From positions 62,001 through 126,000 of the forward strand of contig CAWDIJ010000009.1 in NCBI GenBank assembly GCA_963802375.1: a stretch of 64,000 nt of DNA, given 5' to 3'. This document shows, piece by piece, positions 7,399 through 13,872 of this stretch. The stretch's first letter is position 1, and each line of letters starts with the position of its first letter. The stretch comes from JACDAN01 sp963802375 (GTDB lineage: Bacteria > Actinomycetota > Thermoleophilia > Gaiellales > Gaiellaceae). Position numbers and translations under genes: made by a program. The notes under the pieces are model-generated. The model was given only the letters and a program-made list of their open reading frames with translations. It did no database searches and was not told the origin of the DNA.

Positions 7399-8958
7399 GT
7401 GGCGCTGCTGACGTCGCAGGTCGAACGCGAGTCCGAGTCGTTCGCGCAGCGGCGCGACCGCATGGAAGCGCTCGTCGCCGACCTCCGCCAGCGCACCGGG
7501 CAGGTCGCGCGAGGAGGCGGAGAGAAGGCCGTCGAGCGCCACCGGTCCCGCGGGAAGATGACCGCTCGAGAGCGGGTCGACCGGCTCGTCGATCCCGGCA
7601 CAGCGTTTCTCGAGCTCAGCGCGCTCGCGGCGTGGGACCTGTACGACGGCCAGGCGCCCGGCGCGGGAATCGTCACCGGCATCGGCGTCGTCGAGGGCCA
7701 GGAGTGCGTGATCGTCGCCAACGACGCGACCGTCAAGGGCGGGACGTACTTCCCGATCACGGTCAAGAAGCATCTGCGCGCGCAGGAGATCGCGGAGCAG
7801 AACAACCTGCCCTGCATCTACCTCGTCGACTCCGGCGGCGCCTTCCTCCCGCTCCAGGACGAGGTCTTCCCCGACCGCGAGCACTTCGGGCGGATCTTCT
7901 TCAACCAGGCGCGGATGTCCGCAAAGGGGATCCCGCAGATTGCGGCCGTGATGGGCTCGTGCACGGCCGGCGGCGCCTACGTCCCGGCGATGAGCGACGA
8001 GACGATCATCGTCCGTGGGACAGGGACGATCTTCATCGGCGGGCCGCCGCTCGTGAAGGCGGCGACCGGTCAGGAGGTCTCCGCGGAGGAGCTCGGCGGC
8101 GCCGACGTGCACACCCGGCGCTCGGGCGTCGCCGACCACTACGCGACGAGCGACGAGCATGCCCTCGCCATCGTCCGCTCCGTCGTCCGCAACCTGCACC
8201 GGCGGAAGGAGGCTCCGTGGGACGTGGCTCATCCAGACGAGCCCGTCGCCGACCCGTCGGAGCTGTACGGGCTGATCCCCGAGGACTTCCGCCAGCAGGT
8301 CGACCCGCGCGAGCTGATCGCGCGCATCGTCGACGGGAGCCGCTTCCACGAGTTCAAGGAGAACTACGGCGAGACGCTCGTCTGCGGCTTCGCGCGGATC
8401 GAGGGCTTCCCGGTCGGGATCCTCGCCAACAACGGAGTGCTCTTCGCGGAGTCGTCGCAGAAGGGCGCGCACTTCATCGAGCTCGCGTGCAAGCGGCGCG
8501 TGCCGCTCGTCTACCTCCAGAACATCACCGGCTTCATGGTCGGTGTCGAGTACGAGACGGGCGGGATCGCGCGGGACGGCGCGAAGCTCGTGATGGCAAC
8601 CGCCTGCGCGGACGTGCCGAAGTTCACGGTCGTGACGGGCGGCTCGTTCGGCGCCGGCAACTACGCCATGTGCGGGCGTGCGTACGGGCCCCGGCAGCTC
8701 TGGATGTGGCCGAACGCGCGCATCTCCGTCATGGGCGGCGAGCAGGCCGCCACGGTCCTGACGATCGTCGGCGACGCCGATCCCGACGAGATCCGTGCCA
8801 AGTACGAGGCCGAGGGCAACCCGTACTACTCGACGGCCAGGCTCTGGGACGACGGGATCATCGACCCGCTGGACACGCGGCGCGTCCTGGCGCTCGGGAT
8901 CTCGGCCGCGCTCAATGCGCCCATCCCGGACACCCAGTTCGGCATCTTCCGGATGTGA
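7399..8958 (+). CDS. Acyl-CoA carboxylase carboxyltransferase (beta) subunit, methylcrotonyl-CoA carboxylase type
   Basis: A 519-residue carboxyltransferase that moves CO2 from carboxybiotin to an acyl-CoA. It has both crotonase-like halves: an N-terminal domain at about 30-285 with KMTARERVDRLVDPG, SGGAFLPLQDEVFPD and GSCTAGGAYVPAMSDE, and a C-terminal domain with LANNGVLFAESSQKGAHF, QNITGFMVG and FGAGNYAMCGRAY. GAYVPAMSDE and QNITGFMVG are typical of methylcrotonyl-CoA (or geranyl-CoA) carboxylase beta chains rather than propionyl-CoA carboxylase. The length matches that family (about 530 aa). The matching biotin carboxylase/BCCP subunit is probably the gene at 13848. It starts at GTG from a leaderless promoter and overlaps the next gene by 4 nt. 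Confidence 0.88.
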   Translation: MALLTSQVERESESFAQRRDRMEALVADLRQRTGQVARGGGEKAVERHRSRGKMTARERVDRLVDPGTAFLELSALAAWDLYDGQAPGAGIVTGIGVVEGQECVIVANDATVKGGTYFPITVKKHLRAQEIAEQNNLPCIYLVDSGGAFLPLQDEVFPDREHFGRIFFNQARMSAKGIPQIAAVMGSCTAGGAYVPAMSDETIIVRGTGTIFIGGPPLVKAATGQEVSAEELGGADVHTRRSGVADHYATSDEHALAIVRSVVRNLHRRKEAPWDVAHPDEPVADPSELYGLIPEDFRQQVDPRELIARIVDGSRFHEFKENYGETLVCGFARIEGFPVGILANNGVLFAESSQKGAHFIELACKRRVPLVYLQNITGFMVGVEYETGGIARDGAKLVMATACADVPKFTVVTGGSFGAGNYAMCGRAYGPRQLWMWPNARISVMGGEQAATVLTIVGDADPDEIRAKYEAEGNPYYSTARLWDDGIIDPLDTRRVLALGISAALNAPIPDTQFGIFRM

Positions 8959-9326
8959 GCGGAAGCGAGGAGCTCGAGCAGGCTTTCGCGTACGACCGCG
9001 AGGGCTACGAGGCAGAGGCGATCCCGCACTACGAGGAGGCGATCGCGGCAGGCCTGGACGACGAGCAGCTCCAGAAGGCGATGCTGGGCCTCGGCAGCTC
9101 CCTGAGGAACGTCGACCGGATCGACGAGTCGGTCTCGGTGCTCGAGGACGCGGCCCGGCGCTTTCCCGACCACCAGTCGCTGCCGGTCTTCCTCGCGTTC
9201 TCCCTCTGGTCGGCCGGCCGGGGAGGCGAGGCACTGGCCCTCCTCGCCCGGCGCCTCGGCGACGGCTCGGGCTACGAGCGGGCGATCGGCGAGTACGCGG
9301 ACGAGATCGAGCGTTCAAAAGGCTGA
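8955..9326 (+). CDS. Small TPR protein
   Basis: GTG 8955 overlaps the carboxyltransferase stop by 4 nt (GTGA), so translation is probably coupled. The 123-residue protein has about three TPR-like helix pairs (AIPHYEEAIAAGLDDEQL, SVSVLEDAARRFPDHQSL, EALALLARRLG). This resembles short tetratricopeptide proteins of Gram-positive bacteria in which each repeat processes one subunit. It has no signal peptide. Its position suggests it serves the carboxylase or is just co-expressed; the function is unknown. Confidence 0.72.
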   Translation: MSGSEELEQAFAYDREGYEAEAIPHYEEAIAAGLDDEQLQKAMLGLGSSLRNVDRIDESVSVLEDAARRFPDHQSLPVFLAFSLWSAGRGGEALALLARRLGDGSGYERAIGEYADEIERSKG

Positions 9327-9361
9327 CCCAGAAAGCGGGGCAGCATCACCTGAAGAGGCAC

Positions 9362-9373
9362 TAGGCTCACCCC
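9362..9373 (+). promoter_or_regulatory. Leaderless-type -10 for the 47-aa gene
   Basis: TAGGCT at 9362-9367, then CACCCC, then ATG at 9374: the same geometry as at 7387. Confidence 0.6.
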
Positions 9374-9517
9374 ATGCACACGATCGAACTGACCGAAGAA
9401 GAGCTGCGGCTCGTGCGGAACGCGCTGCAGTCGTTTCTCGAGGATTTCGGCCACGACGAGGCGGACATCCTGCGCAGCATCAAACAGGTGCTGGCGAAGC
9501 TTCCCCAGCCGTCCTAG
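9374..9517 (+). CDS. Conserved-looking 47-aa protein
   Basis: A 47-residue ORF too short for most gene finders, beginning MHTIELTEEELRLVRNAL. The first half is an amphipathic helix with acidic N-cap, followed by FGHDEADILRSIKQVLAKL, a second helix. It has coding character and a perfect leaderless promoter immediately upstream, which is the main reason for calling it. Its TAG stop codon (9515-9517) forms the first three bases of the next gene's -10 element. The function is unknown; the helical hairpin shape recalls small DNA- or protein-binding regulators. Confidence 0.65.
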   Translation: MHTIELTEEELRLVRNALQSFLEDFGHDEADILRSIKQVLAKLPQPS

Positions 9518-9526
9518 TCTCTCCCG
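9515..9526 (+). promoter_or_regulatory. Leaderless-type -10 overlapping a stop codon
   Basis: TAGTCT (9515-9520) plus CTCCCG precedes GTG 9527. The first three bases are also the stop codon of the 47-aa gene. Confidence 0.55.
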
Positions 9527-9751
9527 GTGCGCCTCTTCCGTCGGAGGTCCGACGCCAGGCTTCACGAGATCGGCGAAGCCGAGGCGTATGGACGCTCGTA
9601 CGGTGACCAGACCGGCCTCGTCAAGGTCATCAAGGTCGAGCCTCGGCGGCCGCGGTACCACCTGAAGGTGAGCGGCGAGGCACTGCGGGACGCGTTCCTC
9701 GACCGGTTGAACCGCCGCAAGCCGGCCGACCGTCCCGACAAAACCGATTGA
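9527..9751 (+). CDS. Hypothetical basic protein (74 aa)
   Basis: A 74-residue, strongly basic protein: MRLFRRRSDARLHEIGEAE at the N-terminus, a hydrophobic strand VKVIKVEPRRPRY in the middle and a Lys/Arg/Asp-rich tail. GTG 9527 is chosen because a leaderless promoter ends exactly 6 nt before it. The stop TGA (9749-9751) overlaps the TTG start of the following gene. I do not recognise a family. The charge suggests nucleic-acid contact, but this is only inference. Confidence 0.55.
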   Translation: MRLFRRRSDARLHEIGEAEAYGRSYGDQTGLVKVIKVEPRRPRYHLKVSGEALRDAFLDRLNRRKPADRPDKTD

Positions 9752-10080
9752 TCGTCCGGCTCGTCCTCTGGAATCTGGCCGATTCGCAGACGTCGATCGC
9801 CGAGCTGCGCCGCTACCTCGTGGACGAGTCGGTCGACGAGTTCGAGCAGCTGGAGGGCCTGCGGCTGAAGCTCTGGATCTCCGACGAGGCGACCGAGCGC
9901 TGGGGCGCGATCTACGTCTGGGAAACGGTCGAAGCTGCGCGGCAGCCGCTTCCGGGCCGGGCGCGCGAGCTGATCGGCAAGGAGCCCGACATCACCGAGG
10001 AGTTCGACGTCGAGGCCACGATCGAGGGCCGCTTCGACATCGAGGAGCTGTCCCGGCTGGGGCTCGCCTTCGAGAGCTGA
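9748..10080 (+). CDS. YdhR/ABM-like putative monooxygenase-fold protein
   Basis: A 110-residue cytoplasmic protein. The pattern LEGLRLKLWISDEATERWGAIYVWETVEAA followed by a beta-rich C-terminal half resembles the dimeric ferredoxin-like (ABM) fold of YdhR-type putative monooxygenases, in which the conserved W-G-x-x-Y-x-W/F strand lines the dimer core. No catalytic chemistry is established for that group. TTG 9748 overlaps the previous stop by 4 nt, so it is co-translated with the 74-aa gene. It ends 14 nt before a strong dyad and is convergent with the FAD oxidoreductase gene. Confidence 0.6.
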   Translation: MIVRLVLWNLADSQTSIAELRRYLVDESVDEFEQLEGLRLKLWISDEATERWGAIYVWETVEAARQPLPGRARELIGKEPDITEEFDVEATIEGRFDIEELSRLGLAFES

Positions 10081-10093
10081 CCTGTCTCGCGCG

Positions 10094-10124
10094 GACATGA
10101 CGAGTGTCTGGCACTCGTCGTGTC
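10094..10124. terminator. 31-nt dyad (copy 1), bidirectional terminator-like repeat
   Basis: Arms GACATGACGAGTG (10094-10106) and CACTCGTCGTGTC (10112-10124) pair over 13 bp with one T-G wobble around the loop TCTGG. It sits in the 45-nt gap between two convergent genes. The same element occurs in inverted orientation at 20607-20637. Confidence 0.7.
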
Positions 10125-10125
10125 T

Positions 10126-11181
10126 TCAGAGGACGAGGGTCTCCGGGAAGATCTCGTCGCCGGAGAAGCGCTCGAGACGGTAGGGCGTCAGGTCGAACGA
10201 CGATTTGCCCTCGACGAGCTCCTCAGCGACCGCCTTGCCGACTGCCGGTGCCTGCATGAAACCGTGGCCCGAGAACCCGCACGCAGCGTAAACGCCATCC
10301 GTGACCCAGCCGATGATCGGGTGCGCGTCCGGCGTCATGTCGTAGAGGCCGGCCCAGGAGCGGGCGACCGCGACGCCGGCGGCCGGCGGATACCGATTCG
10401 CGAGTCGGCCGAGCCAATCGTCCACCAGGCCCTCGTCGACCTGGGTCTCCGTGCCCCAGCGGAGCGTCGGCTCGCCCATCGCCAGCCGGAGGCCGCCGTC
10501 GACCCGGCGGAAGTGGAAGCCGGACTCAGCCTCGACGACCATCGGAAGATCCTCGGGCAGGCCGTCGACTCGGCGGATGTCGGTGAGCTGTCGGACGAGT
10601 GGGCGGATCGGAAGATCGACCTCGTACCGAGACGCGAGCGCCGGCGACGCCGCACCGCACGCGATGACGAGCACGTCGGCGTCCAGGTCGCGGGCGTCCA
10701 TGTACTCGCGGAGCTGAACCCCGCGGCTTCTGCTCTCCCGGACCAGGTGCTGCGTCACGCCCACCGGATCGGCAACGCCGTCCTCTCTGCAGACCACCGC
10801 CTTGAGGACGTCGTCGGTGCGCAGCCCGTCGACGAAGCCCGGGTCGACGTCCTCGACGGGTACACCGAGCTCCCGCTGAAGCCGGACACGACGCTCGAGT
10901 TCGGCCATGCCGTCCTCGGTCGTCGCAAGAAACAGGTAGCCCACTTGCTCGAAGAGCGGCGGACCAAGCTCGGCGAAAAACCGTGCGCTCGCCTGCGCCA
11001 ATCGCACCTCGGGCGCCGTCGTGAACTGCTGTCGCACGCCACCCATCGCCTTGCCGGTCGCCCCGGACGCGACCCCGTTTCTGTCGCTGAGAGTCACGTG
11101 GTGATCGCCTTCCGCGAGGGAAAGGTGGTAGGCGATGCTGGCCCCGATCGCGCCGGCGCCGGCTACGACGATTCGAGCCAC
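10126..11181 (-). CDS. FAD-dependent oxidoreductase of the DAO (sarcosine/D-amino acid oxidase) family
   Basis: A 351-residue flavoprotein with the N-terminal dinucleotide-binding motif GAGAIGASIAYHL (8-20) and the second FAD contact GVASGATGKAMGG. The C-terminal block WAGLYDMTPDAHPIIG then GFSGHGFMQAPAVGKAVAEEL is characteristic of dimethylglycine dehydrogenase, sarcosine oxidase beta and DadA-type amine oxidases. It should oxidise a secondary amine or D-amino acid to an imine. The start (GTG 11181) overlaps the upstream DapA-type gene by 19 nt, so the pair is one operon; the aldolase/dehydratase may act on the keto product. The exact substrate is unknown. Confidence 0.82.
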   Translation of the reverse strand: MARIVVAGAGAIGASIAYHLSLAEGDHHVTLSDRNGVASGATGKAMGGVRQQFTTAPEVRLAQASARFFAELGPPLFEQVGYLFLATTEDGMAELERRVRLQRELGVPVEDVDPGFVDGLRTDDVLKAVVCREDGVADPVGVTQHLVRESRSRGVQLREYMDARDLDADVLVIACGAASPALASRYEVDLPIRPLVRQLTDIRRVDGLPEDLPMVVEAESGFHFRRVDGGLRLAMGEPTLRWGTETQVDEGLVDDWLGRLANRYPPAAGVAVARSWAGLYDMTPDAHPIIGWVTDGVYAACGFSGHGFMQAPAVGKAVAEELVEGKSSFDLTPYRLERFSGDEIFPETLVL

Positions 11182-11963
11182 TGCTCCACCTCGGCGCGCT
11201 CCTCCGGGGTCAGACCCCGTAACGGGGGACGCACGACTTCGTGCACGGGGACGCCGCGGAGCGCGATCACCGTCTTCAGCGCCGCCTGGAACGGGAAGCG
11301 CTCGAGGAACGCCCGCCCGGAAGGGTCTGCCCCCTCCGGGAAGGCGGCCGCGAGTCCGGAGACGCTTCCGGCGGCGCCCCGCTCGAGCCCCGCGTCGACC
11401 AGCGACTCGGCGCCGATGAAGACGTCCAGCCCCTCGAGGAGGTACGGCTCGACGGCCTCGAACGGCTGGTTCGAGACCTTGAGCCCGGCCACCCGGTCGC
11501 CGAGCCGCTCGACCACCGACAGCGGGATCGAGTACCCCGCCCGCCCCTTGAACTCGTAGAGGTAGAACGGGAGCGAGCCGCTGGCCTGCGCCGCCGCCGC
11601 GAAGTGCCGGTAGAGCGCTTCCTCGTCGTACGTGAAGTACGGCGGCCCGATGACTGCGACCGCGTCGGCGCCGCAGTCAGCCGCATGGGCAGCCAGCTCG
11701 ACGGTGTCGGCCGTGGTCTGGGCGCCGGCGTGGATCGCGACCTGAAGCCGTCCTCCCGCTGCCTCGACGAAGCGATCGGCCGCACGCTTCCGCTCGTCGA
11801 CGCTAAGCAGGATCCCCTCGCCTGTCGTCCCGAGCGCGAGGATGCCCTCCAGCCGTCCGGGCGCGGCGAGGAAGTCGACGTACGGCGCGACGGCGTCCTC
11901 GTCGAGCGCGGCGCCGCCGTCGCGGAGCGGCGTGACCGCCGCGGCAAGAGAGCCTCGGAGCAT
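11163..11963 (-). CDS. DapA/N-acetylneuraminate lyase family Schiff-base enzyme
   Basis: A 266-residue TIM-barrel of the dihydrodipicolinate synthase family. GTTGEG at 45-50 is the alpha-keto acid carboxylate site, Tyr136 in FYLYEF fits the proton-relay Tyr, and Lys162 in AGLKVSN is the Schiff-base lysine. True DapA proteins are about 290 aa and normally lie in lysine operons. This one is short and paired with an amine oxidase-type flavoprotein, which favours a catabolic keto-acid aldolase or dehydratase, for example in hydroxyproline or sugar-acid breakdown (inference). It is first in a two-gene minus-strand operon and is transcribed from the left side of a palindromic divergent promoter. 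Confidence 0.82.
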   Translation of the reverse strand: MLRGSLAAAVTPLRDGGAALDEDAVAPYVDFLAAPGRLEGILALGTTGEGILLSVDERKRAADRFVEAAGGRLQVAIHAGAQTTADTVELAAHAADCGADAVAVIGPPYFTYDEEALYRHFAAAAQASGSLPFYLYEFKGRAGYSIPLSVVERLGDRVAGLKVSNQPFEAVEPYLLEGLDVFIGAESLVDAGLERGAAGSVSGLAAAFPEGADPSGRAFLERFPFQAALKTVIALRGVPVHEVVRPPLRGLTPEERAEVEQWLESS

Positions 11964-11987
11964 GCCGCGACTCTAGAGTCCCGCTCG
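11964..11987. promoter_or_regulatory. Palindromic divergent promoter (shared -10)
   Basis: The 10-bp palindrome ACTCTAGAGT at 11970-11979 contains TAGAGT on both strands. On the minus strand it is six nt from ATG 11963; on the plus strand it is eight nt from ATG 11988. One element therefore appears to drive both genes with almost no leader. Confidence 0.55.
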
Positions 11988-12731
11988 ATGGCGGGGCTGC
12001 GAGTGGAGCGCGACGGGCCGATCCTGCGGGTGACGCTCGCCAAGCCCGAACGGCGCAATGCGTTCGACGCAGAGCTGATCCGCGAGCTGCACGAGGCGTT
12101 CTCAGACGTGGGCGACGCGCGGGTCGTCCTGCTCTCCGGCGAGGGCGAGAGCTTCTGCGCCGGTGCCGACATCGAGTGGCAACGGTCGGCGATCGACCTC
12201 TCCTTCGACGAGAACGCCGAGGATGCGATGCGGCTCTTCGCAATGATGCAGGCGATCGACGGCTGTCCAGCGCCGGTCGTCGCCCGGATCCAGGGGTATG
12301 CGCTCGGGGGCGGATCGGGCCTTGCCGCCGCCGTGGATATCGCGATAGCGGCCGAGGACGCCATCTTCGGCTTCTCGGAGGTGAAGCTGGGAATCGTCCC
12401 CGCGGTGATCTCGCCGTTCGTCCTCCCGAAGATCGGCGAGGGTGCAGCGCGGCGCTTCTTCCTCACCGGCGAGCGATTCGATGCAACGACCGCACTTCGC
12501 ATCGGGCTCGTCCAGGAGGTCACGCCCGACCTCGACGCGACGGTCGACCTTCTGGTCGGCGAGCTGCTGACCTCCGGCCCGCAGGCCGCTCGCGAGGCGA
12601 AGCGCCTGATCCGCACCCGGCCCCAGGGCGAGGAGACGGCGCAGTGGGCGGCGCGGATGCGCGCGGGCGAGGAGGGACAGGAAGGCCTCCGGGCATTCCT
12701 GGAGCGACGCAAGGCAGCCTGGCTGGACTGA
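11988..12731 (+). CDS. Enoyl-CoA hydratase/isomerase family protein (possible methylglutaconyl-CoA hydratase)
   Basis: A 247-residue crotonase-fold enzyme. The oxyanion segments are FCAGADIEW at about 57 and GYALGGGSGLAAAVDIAIAAED at about 104. FGFSEVKLGIVPAVISPFVL follows, with Glu in the position used for acid/base catalysis. The EVKLGIVPAVISP stretch is common in methylglutaconyl-CoA hydratases (LiuC/AtuE group), which act next to methylcrotonyl-CoA carboxylase in leucine breakdown. That fits the carboxylase subunits nearby, but sequence alone cannot exclude a generic enoyl-CoA hydratase. It starts a plus-strand operon with an MFS transporter and the biotin carboxylase subunit. Confidence 0.82.
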   Translation: MAGLRVERDGPILRVTLAKPERRNAFDAELIRELHEAFSDVGDARVVLLSGEGESFCAGADIEWQRSAIDLSFDENAEDAMRLFAMMQAIDGCPAPVVARIQGYALGGGSGLAAAVDIAIAAEDAIFGFSEVKLGIVPAVISPFVLPKIGEGAARRFFLTGERFDATTALRIGLVQEVTPDLDATVDLLVGELLTSGPQAAREAKRLIRTRPQGEETAQWAARMRAGEEGQEGLRAFLERRKAAWLD

Positions 12732-12738
12732 CACTCCG

Positions 12739-13872
12739 GTGCGGCGCCTCCTGCTGCTCGTCGGCGGCATCGTCTTTGTCGACACGATGTTCTTTGCGGC
12801 GCTGACGCCGCTCCTTCCGGACTACGCCGAGGAGTTCGATCTCTCGAAAGCCGGCGCCGGCCTCCTCTCGGCCGCGTATCCGATCGGGGCGCTCGCCGGC
12901 GGCATCCCCGGCGGAATCGCGTCCGCGCGAATCGGCGCGCGGCCGACCGCGATCCTCGGGCTCGTCGCAATCGCGGTCAGCACGTTCGTGTTCGCGACGG
13001 GGGATTCGATCGTCGTCCTCGACGTCTCCCGCTTCGTGCAGGGCTTCGGGAGTGCGTTTGCCTGGACGGCCGGGCTCACCTGGCTCGTCACGGAGACGCC
13101 ATCGGCACGGCGCGGGCAGACGATCGGATCAGCGATGGCGGCAGCGATCGTCGGCGCGCTCTTCGGGCCCGTGCTGGGCGGGGTCGCCTCCGTCGTGGGC
13201 CAGGCGGTGGCTTTCGGCGCGGCCGGCCTGGCGGCCCTCGGCCTCGGCGTCTGGGCGGCCGCGACGCCCGCGCCGCCGACCGAGAAGCCGCAGCCGCTCC
13301 GGGACCTGTTCGGCGCCCTTCGGAGCCGGAGCATCGCGGTCGGGATCTGGTTCGTCGTCCTCCCGGGGATCTTCTTCGGGTCGCTGTCGGTGCTCGCCCC
13401 CCTCCGGCTGGAGGACCTCGGCTTCGGCGCGGTCGCGATCGGGACGCTGTGGCTCTGCACGGCCGGGCTCGAGGCGATCGTCAACCCGTGGGTGGGCCGG
13501 ATCTCGGATCGCATCGGCCGCTTCACGCCCATGCGCCGGTCCGTCCTTGCCGGTGCGATCGTCACCGCGCTCCTTCCCTGGCCGGGCGAGGCATACCTCC
13601 TGGCTGCCCTGGTCGTCGCCGGCGGGATCGCCTTTGGGAGCTTCTGGACGCCGGCGATGGCGCTCCTGTCCGACGAGGCCGAGCAGCGCGGGCTCGAGTA
13701 CGCGTACGTGTTCGCGTTGATCAACCTGGCGTGGGCTCCGGGCCAGGCGCTCGGGGCGTCTGGCGGCGGGGCGCTCGCCTACGTGACCGGCGACGCGGTC
13801 CCCTACCTCCTCATCTCCGCGGCGTGCCTGCTTACGTTTGCGGTCCTGTGGCGATTCAGAAGCTCCTCGTAG
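12739..13872 (+). CDS. MFS transporter
   Basis: A 377-residue membrane protein with about 12 hydrophobic segments. GGIASARIGARPTAILG after TM2 and WVGRISDRIGRFTPMRR in the second half are the paired loop 2-3 and 8-9 motifs of the major facilitator superfamily. The shortness of the loops and the DTMFFAALTPLLPDY start recall drug/metabolite exporters of the DHA1 type. The substrate is unknown. It lies between enoyl-CoA hydratase and the biotin carboxylase, 7 nt after the former and overlapping the latter by 25 nt, so it may handle a branched-chain acid or related metabolite (inference). Confidence 0.82.
   Translation: MRRLLLLVGGIVFVDTMFFAALTPLLPDYAEEFDLSKAGAGLLSAAYPIGALAGGIPGGIASARIGARPTAILGLVAIAVSTFVFATGDSIVVLDVSRFVQGFGSAFAWTAGLTWLVTETPSARRGQTIGSAMAAAIVGALFGPVLGGVASVVGQAVAFGAAGLAALGLGVWAAATPAPPTEKPQPLRDLFGALRSRSIAVGIWFVVLPGIFFGSLSVLAPLRLEDLGFGAVAIGTLWLCTAGLEAIVNPWVGRISDRIGRFTPMRRSVLAGAIVTALLPWPGEAYLLAALVVAGGIAFGSFWTPAMALLSDEAEQRGLEYAYVFALINLAWAPGQALGASGGGALAYVTGDAVPYLLISAACLLTFAVLWRFRSSS

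Noticed and set aside
7084..9318. A 744-codon minus-strand open frame opposite the carboxyltransferase gene
   Set aside because: It is Arg/Pro/Asp-rich antisense translation of a strongly conserved gene; only its last 78 codons, past the start of that gene, have independent coding character.
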